Assembly: GCF_014204415.1 (NCBI RefSeq)
Contig: NZ_JACHLE010000002.1
Coordinates: 558,001 to 622,000, forward strand
Length of the DNA stretch: 64,000 nucleotides
Reading direction: 5' to 3'
From: Chryseobacterium defluvii
Lineage (GTDB): Bacteria; Bacteroidota; Bacteroidia; Flavobacteriales; Weeksellaceae
Positions 34,832 to 43,448 of this stretch are shown here, piece after piece. Positions within the stretch are counted from its first letter, which is position 1. Each line of letters starts with the position of its first letter. Below the pieces are notes generated by a model. It saw only the letters and a program-made list of their open reading frames with translations, ran no database searches and was not told the DNA's origin. Position numbers and translations under genes: made by a program.

Positions 34832-35437
34832 GTCGATAAGTTTTAGGTATGTTAAAATTTATTGATGTTGCCTTGTTGTGTTCCCGCACTTCAAGGCTTT
34901 TTTATATAATATTGTGAAAATCTATGTAAAAAAAGAACTAAAAAAAGTTTTTAGACATATTAATAAACTCAATATTCATGCCACTTTACAGAGATTTTGA
35001 TTAAAATATTAAAGTTTTTAAAATATTTTTAAACATAAATAGCAACAAACAAAAATACCTATCAAAAACCGACTATAAAACATACAGTTTGAAGGAAATC
35101 GCAGTAAAGTAAGTGGAAATAAAACTATGTCTACAAAAACCACACACCACAAAACAACTGTATTAGAAACGGTTTGACAGTTGGTAGGGGGAGATAGAAA
35201 AAAGGGTTAATGAGGTACGGTATAAGCCAATAGTAGGTCATGTCTTTACACACTCAACATATTTTGGTGTAAAACTGTCACAAAATCTACTATAAGCAAA
35301 TTTGAATTTTTGAAATAAAGTTGGTGGGGGTATTTTGGTTAACGAGGGTTTACCGTTATCTCTTTATTCAGATAATTTTATAGTATTTAGTCTTTCCTAT
35401 CAAACAAAACAATTTTGTAAACTAACGAATTAGAAAT
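34832..35437. other. Intergenic region, 606 bp
   Basis: No credible ORF. It holds a hairpin (GCCTTG near 34870, CAAGGC near 34893, then TTTTTT), which could terminate plus-strand reading or be part of the ardA leader. Further right is the repeat ATAAAACATACAGTT at 35075-35089, also found at 38374-38388, and a CAACTGTA that mirrors it 60 bp later. The stretch 35300-35380 is G- and T-rich. Confidence 0.55.
35075..35089 (+). repeat. Direct repeat flanking the DUF4365 gene, copy 1
   Basis: ATAAAACATACAGTT recurs exactly at 38374-38388 on the same strand. In both places a CAACTGTA follows within 50-70 bp. The pair brackets the DUF4365 gene and may mark the borders of a gene cassette or be a repeated regulatory block. 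Confidence 0.55.
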
Positions 35438-38125
35438 TTATACCAATTCCTCAAAGTAAATTTTGGCAACACCCTCAATATAATTTTCTTTTAATGATTT
35501 CGATAATTCCTCTTTTAATTTTGTAGAATTTTTAAATCTTTCAAAATAATACTTTGTCCTATACTTTAATACCCAAAAGGGATTAAATTTTGTATAATCA
35601 TAATTATCAATATCCATTAACCAACAATAATACTCGTAATAATTAGGATGAGATTTCTTTGTAAGAGACTTAATCTCATCGTTAATTTCCAAATTATATT
35701 TAAAAACTATATTCATTATCTGTCCTAAACGATCATTTTCATAATATCCATGACGAAATCTTTCTTCATCCAAATTTGACATATCTGGAGTTGTTTGAAT
35801 AAATTTCTGAAACAGCTCTTTATCAAAATCAATTAATTTGAAAATAATAGATAAATCATATAACTCTGCATCAAATTCTTCATTTAATTTTTTGGTTATT
35901 TTAACTTTAATCTTTTCTTTAAAATCATTTTTTAAAAATGTAAACAAATAAAATAATTTTTCAATGTGTTCATTATCTGAATTTATTTCTATATCATCTA
36001 ATCTTTTAACTTTTAAAATTGCTTTTATTAAGTTTTCAATCTCAATTTCTGAAGATTTTTCAGCATAAATCTTCAATAATCCTCCAAAACCAAATCTTTC
36101 ATATTCATCTAAAAAGAATAAGTCAATTATAGATTTTAACAAATCTTTATCAATGTCATGCTCGTTAACTTCTCCAAATTTAACCAACTCACTATATGGA
36201 ATAATATGTTTATTTTCCAATATATCACATAGTTTTATAATACTTTGAATTATTCTTTTTTTCTCTTTAAAATCAACATCCAACAAAGATGTAATCAAAA
36301 TAATCTTATTAAGAATTATATCGATTCTAAGAGGATTAAACCAATTTGATAAATTTTCAATATACTCGTTTGATTCAATAAGATTTTCAATCAATTCGTT
36401 TAGTCTGTCAGCAATCTTTAACTCATTATCAATAATAATTTTCTTTATGCTATATTTTTTTAAAAGATATTTTGAATAATCTTCATCAACATTAAAAATC
36501 CACATTTCTAATATACTCCAATCAAACTTTTCGTATTTATTGGTTAACGGATTTTTTAATGTATATAATGTAAATATACTTTCTAATACGTTTTTAGATA
36601 AATCTTTAAATTCTGAATAATGATTAAAGATTATAAAATTATGCTCCAGATAACTTGTAAATCGTAAAAAAGTAGACTTTAATTTATAATAGCCATTTTG
36701 AGAAATTACGCTTCCAAGTTTATCATTAAAACTCAACTTTTGAATTTCAGTAAAACTATTTTCTATATCATCTTTTATATCATTAAAAAATCTTTGTTCT
36801 TTAATACTTCTGAAAACGTCTAAAAAGTAAGGAGCATTTCTATTTATTATTGGTTCATCAATATCAAAATCAATATTGGATATTTTTTTTAAGATTTCAT
36901 TTCTGTCGCTTTCATAATATGTTAGCTTAATTAATCTCCTAAGTTTCGTTAAGTTATAGGTTGATATTGTATAAATTATTGGGTTATTATTTCTATCTGC
37001 TTCATTATACATACTAAGGAAAATATCAATGGAATTTTTGTAATCTCCTAAAAGATAATAAGTATAACCTCTTCTTAATTTTTCATAATTAGTATTAATC
37101 TCCGAATTCTTACTTAGTATGTCATTTGTTTTTTTGACATTTAATCTTTCCAAATTACATCTCTCACACTCACACCTCCCATATCTGTACAAGTAATGTA
37201 CACAAATCTGTCTTTTTGGGCTTTTACCTCTCCACCTAATATGCTGTATATGATTGACCTGTAAAAAACTAATTATATCTTTTAATTTTTCTTTTTGATT
37301 TTCAACAAATATTTCTTTTGATTTTACTTCTAATTCATTATCTCTTAAAGATAAACTATCCATAAAATCAAAGAACTCCTCATTATCAGTATATAATTCA
37401 AACTCATTAATATAGGTATTGTTCTCTGACCCTCTAAAAGGATATAGTTGGCATATTACACTAGTTGGAAGGACTTTAATTCCATCAAATAATTTTAGTG
37501 TATAGGTTATTTTATCAATAATATGTTTATTTAATGTATCATTCTTTGTTTTTGAATAATCTGCTTCTATATTTCCTCCTAAGAGTTTTTTCTTTCTAAT
37601 TTGGTTAATTTTTGAATATTTTATTTCATTCAAAAGGTTCTTAAAATTCTCTTCATTTAAAATATTTCCAGTAGGAATATATATCTGAATTGAATCAATA
37701 TTATTATTCTTTTGTTGTAAAATTCTTTCTTTTAAAGAAGTATCATTTTGTATATCATACCAATAAATAACATTAGTACTTAAATCACAAAGAGTAAAAA
37801 TAATCGCTTCATCAAATTCATTATAATAATTAACAGCATTTCTTAAACTAATTTGATGTGAAATCTTACCAAAATTTATATCATTCTTATTTTTAATAAT
37901 TGGTAATTCTTCATAAGTTCCTTTATTTTGATTTCTAAAGAAAAAATTATGTTCATCTCTTTCACTTGTTACATCAAAATAAAAATCAGTCCCATTATCT
38001 TCTCCTGCGGATGCAGAATGTTCTTTTAAACTCATACTATTTTGATAAAAAAAATTTCTCAATTTACCTTTCAATAAATCATCAGCCTCTTTTCTAATAT
38101 AATTATTATCTTTTTTCATCGTCAT
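35438..38125 (-). CDS. DUF4365-type nuclease plus Cys-cluster plus helical-repeat protein (putative defence)
   Basis: 895 residues. The N-terminus (about 40-130) fits a PD-(D/E)xK fold of the DUF4365 type: D47 in NGTDFYFDV and Q66/K68 in FRNQNKG, followed by YWYDIQND. Residues 305-325 have Cys308, Cys318, Cys320 and Cys323 (YGRCECERCN), likely a zinc knuckle. The remaining 560 residues are Leu/Ile/Glu/Lys-rich helices; 350-372 looks like one TPR unit (RGYTYYLLGDYKNSIDIFL). No Walker A motif seen. The large size, nuclease effector plus solenoid sensor, and mobile-element setting fit an anti-phage effector (inference). Confidence 0.7.
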   Translation of the reverse strand: MTMKKDNNYIRKEADDLLKGKLRNFFYQNSMSLKEHSASAGEDNGTDFYFDVTSERDEHNFFFRNQNKGTYEELPIIKNKNDINFGKISHQISLRNAVNYYNEFDEAIIFTLCDLSTNVIYWYDIQNDTSLKERILQQKNNNIDSIQIYIPTGNILNEENFKNLLNEIKYSKINQIRKKKLLGGNIEADYSKTKNDTLNKHIIDKITYTLKLFDGIKVLPTSVICQLYPFRGSENNTYINEFELYTDNEEFFDFMDSLSLRDNELEVKSKEIFVENQKEKLKDIISFLQVNHIQHIRWRGKSPKRQICVHYLYRYGRCECERCNLERLNVKKTNDILSKNSEINTNYEKLRRGYTYYLLGDYKNSIDIFLSMYNEADRNNNPIIYTISTYNLTKLRRLIKLTYYESDRNEILKKISNIDFDIDEPIINRNAPYFLDVFRSIKEQRFFNDIKDDIENSFTEIQKLSFNDKLGSVISQNGYYKLKSTFLRFTSYLEHNFIIFNHYSEFKDLSKNVLESIFTLYTLKNPLTNKYEKFDWSILEMWIFNVDEDYSKYLLKKYSIKKIIIDNELKIADRLNELIENLIESNEYIENLSNWFNPLRIDIILNKIILITSLLDVDFKEKKRIIQSIIKLCDILENKHIIPYSELVKFGEVNEHDIDKDLLKSIIDLFFLDEYERFGFGGLLKIYAEKSSEIEIENLIKAILKVKRLDDIEINSDNEHIEKLFYLFTFLKNDFKEKIKVKITKKLNEEFDAELYDLSIIFKLIDFDKELFQKFIQTTPDMSNLDEERFRHGYYENDRLGQIMNIVFKYNLEINDEIKSLTKKSHPNYYEYYCWLMDIDNYDYTKFNPFWVLKYRTKYYFERFKNSTKLKEELSKSLKENYIEGVAKIYFEELV

Positions 38126-38535
38126 ATTAAAGTAAAATAAATCTAATTAAAAAACTTCTCTTTTCAAAGGGAACTTATAAATCATGGTCAATAATTCCTA
38201 TAATATTTAGAATGGGTAAAAACTTTGGGATTAATTATTATTGAGGGTGGGTAAGGTAAGTAAATTCTAATATTTAAAAGTTTTAAAAATAAATATAGTA
38301 TTATAAATTTAAAAAATTTATGAAATTTACTTACCTATCCTTAATCAGTTCTAACAATCTATAAACCCTAATAATAAAACATACAGTTGTTTGAGTATTA
38401 AAGTGTGTAGAAATTTATCCCACCCTCGATCATAAAACCAACTGTACAAAACTGTTTTATCAATTAAGGGTTAAAAAATCTTCAAGTTATACCTACTTAG
38501 CTTATTGACTAATTTCATCAAATCACCACCTAACA
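38126..38535. other. Intergenic region with nested inverted repeats, 410 bp
   Basis: No ORF. Inner arms GGTAAGTAAATT (about 38252-38263) and AATTTACTTACC (about 38324-38335) face each other across 60 bp of very AT-rich DNA. Outer arms TGAGGGTGGG (about 38232) and CCCACCCTC (about 38419) enclose them. This is a cruciform-capable structure, as seen at replication or transfer origins, or as strong transcript folds. The direct repeat 38374-38388 lies between the arms. Confidence 0.6.
38374..38388 (+). repeat. Direct repeat flanking the DUF4365 gene, copy 2
   Basis: Exact copy of 35075-35089 (ATAAAACATACAGTT). Confidence 0.55.
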
Positions 38536-38886
38536 TCAAAGTAAATCATGCCAACTATATCCACAATACCTGCATTGTTTTGCATAGGGCGTACGAGCAA
38601 GCTTATTGCATTTTGGACAATTGTTGAAAAACACTTTTTGTGGTGTTTCAGCCATTATTCGTTTTGCTACATTTAATTCAAATTCTTCATAGCCATTCTT
38701 TAAAAAGTTGATTATTTCAGGATCAGAATTAATCCAACCTTTTTCCAACATCATCTTTCTCATTGTGGGATTGTCAGAAGATTTATAGGTATAAATATGA
38801 TGTTTCAATGCCAACTTTTCATCATTAGTCATTAAGTTACTAAAATAGTTTCTGATATAGTTTGCTGCTTCTTTATCTATTTTCAT
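38536..38886 (-). CDS. Zinc-ribbon-tailed small protein, unknown
   Basis: 116 residues from MKIDKEAANYIRNYF (ATG 38886); four codons upstream an alternative Met exists. The N-terminal 75 residues are helical and charged. The C-terminus is a zinc ribbon: NCPKCNKLARTPYAKQCRYCGYSWHD, four Cys in CxxC pairs. No family recognised. It is next to the nested inverted repeats, so a DNA-binding role in their use is conceivable. 53 bp separate it from the nuclease-like gene upstream on the same strand. Confidence 0.6.
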   Translation of the reverse strand: MKIDKEAANYIRNYFSNLMTNDEKLALKHHIYTYKSSDNPTMRKMMLEKGWINSDPEIINFLKNGYEEFELNVAKRIMAETPQKVFFNNCPKCNKLARTPYAKQCRYCGYSWHDLL

Positions 38887-38939
38887 GTTTAATATTAACA
38901 TAAAAGTGCATTATGATAAAATAATTACAGATTTTCAGT

Positions 38940-39614
38940 TCAATAAAATTCTTTATTTATCCTATAATTTTCTAAAAGTTCAAAACCATCAGTAGTTAAA
39001 TCTAGCGGAATTTTAAAACATTTAGTATTTTTATCATAAATCACGGATTTATTATTTTCTTTAAATATAGTAGACAATTCAATCATCCTTAAAGAATTTT
39101 CCTCATATTTGATTTTACTTTGGTCATACAATGCCAATACTGTTCTTTTATCAATCAAACTATTCATTCTTTCCAGCTTCATTAATTCATAATATCTTAT
39201 ATAAAAATATTGGATGTTCTTAATTGTATAAAATGATAAACACTTTACATCTACTTCAATATCCTTACAGTTTTTAATTACAAAGTCTGCTCTTTTTATG
39301 GTAAAAGAATCCAATATATTGTAATTTATAAAACTCTTTGTGTCTTGTGGAATAACTTCTACCATAAATTGTAATTTCCTGGCTGTCTCTTCAAACATTT
39401 CTTGTGCCCGAAGCCCATTTCTAAATTTTTCAACACATAAGTTTTTATATTCTTTTGAGTCTTTGAGAAAAAACGGTTCGGTATCTTTGGATCCAGCTAC
39501 AATAATGGCATCGTTGATATCACCATCTACATGATATATCAAATCCTCTAATCTATCAACATATATAGAAAATGGTTGATTGATTTCACCTGAATTTATT
39601 AGATAATACCCCAT
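38940..39614 (-). CDS. Putative PD-(D/E)xK nuclease-like protein
   Basis: 224 residues, soluble. Residues 108-125 read RADFVIKNCKDIEVDVKC, giving D110, then D122 and K124: a hydrophobic strand with D, a gap, then (D/E)xK. That is the nuclease signature of restriction-like folds. The upstream segment (about 64-90, RNGLRAQEMFEETARKLQFMVEVI) would be the preceding helix and strand. The rest has no recognised motif. Function as a restriction or repair nuclease is inferred from that signature only. Confidence 0.55.
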   Translation of the reverse strand: MGYYLINSGEINQPFSIYVDRLEDLIYHVDGDINDAIIVAGSKDTEPFFLKDSKEYKNLCVEKFRNGLRAQEMFEETARKLQFMVEVIPQDTKSFINYNILDSFTIKRADFVIKNCKDIEVDVKCLSFYTIKNIQYFYIRYYELMKLERMNSLIDKRTVLALYDQSKIKYEENSLRMIELSTIFKENNKSVIYDKNTKCFKIPLDLTTDGFELLENYRINKEFY

Positions 39615-39681
39615 GACTATACGGATTAATTCTTAATCAAATATAAAAATAAATCACATAGTATTGAGAAATATAAAGTTT

Positions 39682-40646
39682 TTATTTAAATGATGGTTTC
39701 TTTACATAATTTTGAGTTCTTCTATACTTTAATAACTCCCAATTGTATGCTGACAATATAGTTAAATAGTAATTCTTATAATCTAATTTTAAAAAATGTA
39801 ATTTATGAGTCTCAATTATTAATATCAATAAGATCATAAATGATATTGAATCATATAAAATTACATCATCAATATTTTGTTTAGTTTTTGCATTAATTAT
39901 ACCATTTAAATTATGTACAAGCATATCTTCTATGTTCAATTCACTGTCATTTGTTAATGGAACAAAACTGTTTAGCATTAAATTGAAAAAATTCGAGTGA
40001 ATGTGCTTTGATGTATCGTCATAATATTCATCTTTTGGTATTCATCCCATAATTCTTCATTAATGTTATTATTTGGTAATTTTTTTATTTCCTTAATAAT
40101 TTTATTTGAAGTCTTCTTTATAGTATCATACTTTAAGGTTTGAAAGTTTTTGGTAGGATCGTCAACATTATTTTGTTTCTGAAAAAAAGTATAAAACTCT
40201 TCATCACCTAAAATGCCAATACATAACTCTGTTAATTCTATTGTGTTTCTAAAAATTATTTTTGCTTGATAATCTTTACCTTGTGTAAATAGGTCTTTAA
40301 GAGTTATATAGTTATTGGTAATTACAGTGAAGATCATCCAAAAATGGTTCAAAGCTGTATAAGAATAGCTTTTATCTGAATAATCTTTTTCTGCTTTTTT
40401 AGATTTTCTAAAGTAATATTCAAGTGAAATTATAATTTGAGAATTTTTTCCAACTATAAAATCAAAATATTCTTTTTCAAATTTCAACCCTTTTTGAAAA
40501 TGTTTATTTATGAGATTTATAGTCTCTGACATTTTATCGTAGTCATCTTTATCATTTAAAAACTCTTCATAAGAATAATTGAAAGGAAATCTTTTCGTAT
40601 CAAGTTCTTCTCTTAATTTATACTTGATTATTGTTGAAAGTTTCAT
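39682..40646 (-). pseudogene. Frameshifted gene, two halves of one unknown helical protein
   Basis: The open frame 40646-39978 (222 residues) and the frame 39978-39682 (98 residues) are parts of one protein. Before the first stop, the second frame reads DEYYDDTSKHIHSNFFNLMLNSFV, continuing naturally from WDEYQK. One base is missing near 40031-40041. The protein is helical, with FRNTIELTELCIGI in the middle, a pattern seen in DUF5677-like proteins (weak). Either a recent pseudogene or a sequencing error. Confidence 0.7.
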
Positions 40647-40968
40647 ATAATAACTAATTAGTTATAATTTATAATACTAAAATTTCAAACGTGTACTTTT
40701 GCATTCAGATAAAGTTTTCTTCTACAATCCCGTATCTTCATATTTAGATCGTTCAGTTTTAAGAGAAACCAACCAATCTAAATACATTTCCTCAGGCATA
40801 TTACAATACCTGATTTATGTATGTATATTCTTTATTCATAATGATTTCTAATATCAATCAAACATAAAAATAAATCACCGTAACCAGAAAGAATGTTATA
40901 TTTGAGTTAGAAAGAATGAGTTTTTTCTATACTAGTGTTTAAGTCTTCCTCATTATTAGGAAGACTTT
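40647..40968. other. Intergenic region with a small broken ORF
   Basis: 322 bp. It holds a minus-strand gene remnant at 40839-40722: MNKEYTYIN, then a frameshift, then RYCNMPEEMYLDWLVSLKTERSKYEDTGL, about 38 residues in total. A hairpin AAGTCTTCC/GGAAGACTT lies at 40941-40964, followed by Ts on the plus strand. Nothing else seen. Confidence 0.4.
40722..40839 (-). pseudogene. Short gene remnant, unknown
   Basis: Two overlapping minus-strand pieces: one from ATG 40839 (MNKEYTYINQ) and one from about 40812 ending at TAG 40724-40722 (MPEEMYLDWLVSLKT). They would join after a one-base shift. They have good coding character (W, Y, acidic helices) but no family I recognise. It may be the tail of an older gene in the island. 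Confidence 0.35.
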
Positions 40969-40970
40969 TT
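40941..40970 (+). terminator. Hairpin with T run
   Basis: AAGTCTTCC (40941-40949) pairs with GGAAGACTT (about 40958-40966), followed by Ts on the plus strand. On the minus strand it comes right after the stop of the 40969-41367 gene, without a strong T run. Orientation uncertain. Confidence 0.5.
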
Positions 40971-41367
40971 ATTTATCAGATTTTATACTAATACCAAGCT
41001 CGTTAAAAAAAGACTCAAATCTGGGAAGGTCTTTTTTATTGATTAGTGATCTTGAAATTTTTAAAATCTTATCAGAACTTCTGAATATATAATCATCAGC
41101 CTGGCGATCCACCCATGTTAATTCACTAATTAAGATATGCTTTTTCGGAATGTCATTAACGGTAATCTTTGCTTCAGTAATCTTAATGTACCTTCCAAAA
41201 TATTCATAAATAAATATCAGGAGAAATAAAGTCCCAACTGCAATAGTCAGATATGGAATTCTATCAGAGTTTTTATCTTCAAAAAGATAAAATATTCCTA
41301 GACCTATCCAGACAATTCCAATAATTAAATTAGTAAAAAGTCTTTTGTTGGTGTATGCGATTTTCAT
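40969..41367 (-). CDS. Two-helix membrane protein with PH-like domain, unknown
   Basis: 132 residues from ATG 41367 (MKIAYTNKRLFTN); the longer frame adds 12 residues beginning MFINYENFN and is possible. Two hydrophobic helices: LIIGIVWIGLGIFYLF (about 14-29) and YLTIAVGTLFLLIFIYEYFG (about 40-59). Then a cytoplasmic beta domain, IKITEAKITVNDIPKKHILISELTWVDRQADDYIF, like bacterial PH domains. No family certain. It may be a third immunity gene in this toxin locus, as membrane PH-like proteins occur there (inference). Confidence 0.65.
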   Translation of the reverse strand: MKIAYTNKRLFTNLIIGIVWIGLGIFYLFEDKNSDRIPYLTIAVGTLFLLIFIYEYFGRYIKITEAKITVNDIPKKHILISELTWVDRQADDYIFRSSDKILKISRSLINKKDLPRFESFFNELGISIKSDK

Positions 41368-41722
41368 ATTAATAAGATTGAAATTTTCATAATTTATAAA
41401 CATGCCCTGACCAAATAGTCAAGGCATGTTTGAAGTTAACAATATTTATTACACTTCTTAGATGATCATCCAATAAAGTATTATAAATTTCTGAATGTAT
41501 GTTATAATCATTGATTTCAACAAGCAAAATATGTTTTTAACAATTTCTTCCATGTCTGTATATAAATAGTTCCCCAGTCTGTTCTCAGATACTTTATCAC
41601 AAAGGCTGATTTTCACTATTTATATCAATCACATTTCATCTACACCAAGTTAGAATATACATTCTGGCATTATAATCATCATTCAAGTTTCATTTAGTTC
41701 CTCTTTTCTTTTTATATACTTA
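41368..41722. other. Intergenic region with hairpin, 355 bp
   Basis: Hairpin CATGCC/GGCATG with inner TGAC/GTCA at 41401-41428. Otherwise AT-rich, with one weak minus-strand 31-codon frame starting MEEIVKNIFCLLKSMI that lacks support. I see no gene. Confidence 0.5.
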
Positions 41723-42070
41723 TTATTCACTGCTTTTATACGGTAAATTATATTTATACCCTTGTGGAACTGGTCTCCGTTTTAAAATAATTCCATGTGC
41801 TAAAGTGCTATCTAATTTATTGCCTCCATAAATTAATAATGTATCTTGAAGTATCATATGAAAATCCGTATAACATCTCATACAATGAAATATAGTATCT
41901 TTTGAAGTCTTATCAACTATTATCAGCTCATTAGGAAAAACCTTATTGGTATTGTTGATATAAGTGTACCCTTCTATTAAATAATCTTTTGTTTCTATTT
42001 TTTTATATGTAAGTTTCTCATTCTTACATGATATTAAAAAAAATAAAATTAAGAAAATCATGTACCGCAT
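41723..42070 (-). CDS. Small lipoprotein, immunity candidate for orphan Rhs cassette
   Basis: 115 residues. Signal peptide with lipobox FFLISC (Cys about residue 15). The mature part is beta-rich with a CxxC-type CMRC and no known domain. It overlaps the stop of the orphan Rhs tip by 1 bp, the usual toxin-immunity arrangement. A surface or periplasmic lipoprotein immunity suits a toxin that acts outside the cytoplasm or is neutralised on the way in. Unlike the other candidate at 43053, it lies downstream of the spare cassette. Confidence 0.6.
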   Translation of the reverse strand: MRYMIFLILFFLISCKNEKLTYKKIETKDYLIEGYTYINNTNKVFPNELIIVDKTSKDTIFHCMRCYTDFHMILQDTLLIYGGNKLDSTLAHGIILKRRPVPQGYKYNLPYKSSE

Positions 42071-43023
42071 TATCTTGATAATTTTTGATTAGTAAATTGA
42101 TGGAAATAACCTCTATATATATTGGTGCCTGAATATGTGTGTTCTCCATAAAATGGGAAACCTTGATTATATCCATCCCCTTTAAAGAAATTAGCTCTAT
42201 TATTTCTAAATTGATTATAACCTCCTACAGCCTGCATTGCATATATATAAAAGTCTTCTGCTTTTGGAAATTTATTTGTAAACTCCGTATTATTTTTATA
42301 TTTTTCATATATCTTGCGCATATTAAACCCAAAAAGAATATTTGAAGCTACTCTTAAAGAGGTAATATTTTTTCCAGCTCTTACAGGAGTATATATATCT
42401 AAGCCTAATGATTTTTTGAGGTCTAATTTTCCCATGCTTCTGCCATTGTAGTTAGCGGACATATAAGCTAAATTCATTAAATCTAAATAGTAATTTTCAA
42501 TATCATTATCTGTATCATAAGCATATTTATATAGTAAGGTGCTTAGATTAAGACTTGTTGTAAGGGTAATATTTGAGCCATTTTGTCTATGTGCAACGCC
42601 TTTAAGAAACTTTCCAGTTTCATCATTTGTTAGTAAGAAATCAAACGAATTATTTAAAGTTCCCACTCTTTTACTCTTTTTAATATCATAGTTACCATTC
42701 GCATCGGCTAAATAGATACCTATATCTCCGTCATTTTTTGCGCTAATAATTTCATAATCACCATTTTTATTTTGAATAACACCTATACTTGCAATATAAT
42801 TATTTGTAGGAGCAGAAATCATTCCTGTAGGATCATTGTAAAAAATAGGATTATTACTCGTATAACTATACGGTTGAAGAGTAGCATCACTCAAAGGATC
42901 GTGTACTCCCCACCGTCCAATATCCGGCATATAAAATCTTGCTCCATAATCATACATTCCTGTCTCCTGTAATTCCTTACCGTTGTACTTGTAGTTATAG
43001 GGAATTGCCATCGGATCATACAA
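42070..43023 (-). CDS. Orphan Rhs C-terminal cassette (core tail plus toxin)
   Basis: 317 residues without secretion signal. It begins at MYDPMAIPYNYKYNGKELQETG and MYDYGARFYMPDIGRWGVHDPL, nearly identical to the core end of the full Rhs gene, then DPTGM near residue 68, and then a 250-residue toxin domain. The toxin domain is homologous to the tip of the full gene: both have a DGDxxIY strand, LGLDIYTPVRAGKN, an FGFNM-type motif, a GYNQ motif, and PFYGEHTYSG plus YRGYFHQF at the end. It has its own ATG but may only be used after recombination with the main gene. Confidence 0.8.
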   Translation of the reverse strand: MYDPMAIPYNYKYNGKELQETGMYDYGARFYMPDIGRWGVHDPLSDATLQPYSYTSNNPIFYNDPTGMISAPTNNYIASIGVIQNKNGDYEIISAKNDGDIGIYLADANGNYDIKKSKRVGTLNNSFDFLLTNDETGKFLKGVAHRQNGSNITLTTSLNLSTLLYKYAYDTDNDIENYYLDLMNLAYMSANYNGRSMGKLDLKKSLGLDIYTPVRAGKNITSLRVASNILFGFNMRKIYEKYKNNTEFTNKFPKAEDFYIYAMQAVGGYNQFRNNRANFFKGDGYNQGFPFYGEHTYSGTNIYRGYFHQFTNQKLSR

Positions 43024-43052
43024 TGTTGCTTGGTTGCTCTTCAGATTTTGTT

Positions 43053-43448
43053 TTATTTCTTTTGATAAAATTTTCTCACTGTAGGACCAGAAGATACTGC
43101 CGTTGTGTCTACCTTAATATTTAATCCTGCTATATTCTGTTTTAAAGATATAGGGTTTTGATAAATTTTGGGCTTTCCATAAAAAGATAAAATAATCTCA
43201 TTATTAGAAAAACTTACATCTTTTATATTAGTAGAATTTACAATAGTATCATTCTTATTGTTTACAGGGTCATAAAGCAATACATAATCAGCTGTTACGT
43301 CACCAACTAATGAGTAATAAAACCACTCGATTGTTTTATCGTTAACAGGTATTTCTTTTAAATAAAGACGGTTTTTTTTATCTACCTCTTTGTCTTTACA
43401 ACCTATTAAGAGTACAAAACTGAAAAATAAAATTAAATACTTTTTCAT
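43053..43448 (-). CDS. Small lipoprotein, immunity candidate for main Rhs toxin
   Basis: 131 residues with lipobox LIGC (Cys about 17). The mature part is beta-rich and unrelated by eye to the lipoprotein at 41723. It starts 4 bp inside the end of the main Rhs gene (ATGA overlap), typical for toxin and immunity. Function inferred from position. No domain recognised. Its tail TVRKFYQKK ends 29 bp before the orphan cassette. Confidence 0.6.
   Translation of the reverse strand: MKKYLILFFSFVLLIGCKDKEVDKKNRLYLKEIPVNDKTIEWFYYSLVGDVTADYVLLYDPVNNKNDTIVNSTNIKDVSFSNNEIILSFYGKPKIYQNPISLKQNIAGLNIKVDTTAVSSGPTVRKFYQKK

Noticed and set aside
39682..39978. 98-residue ORF as a separate gene
   Set aside because: It continues the reading frame of the upstream gene after a one-base shift, so it is treated as part of one pseudogene.
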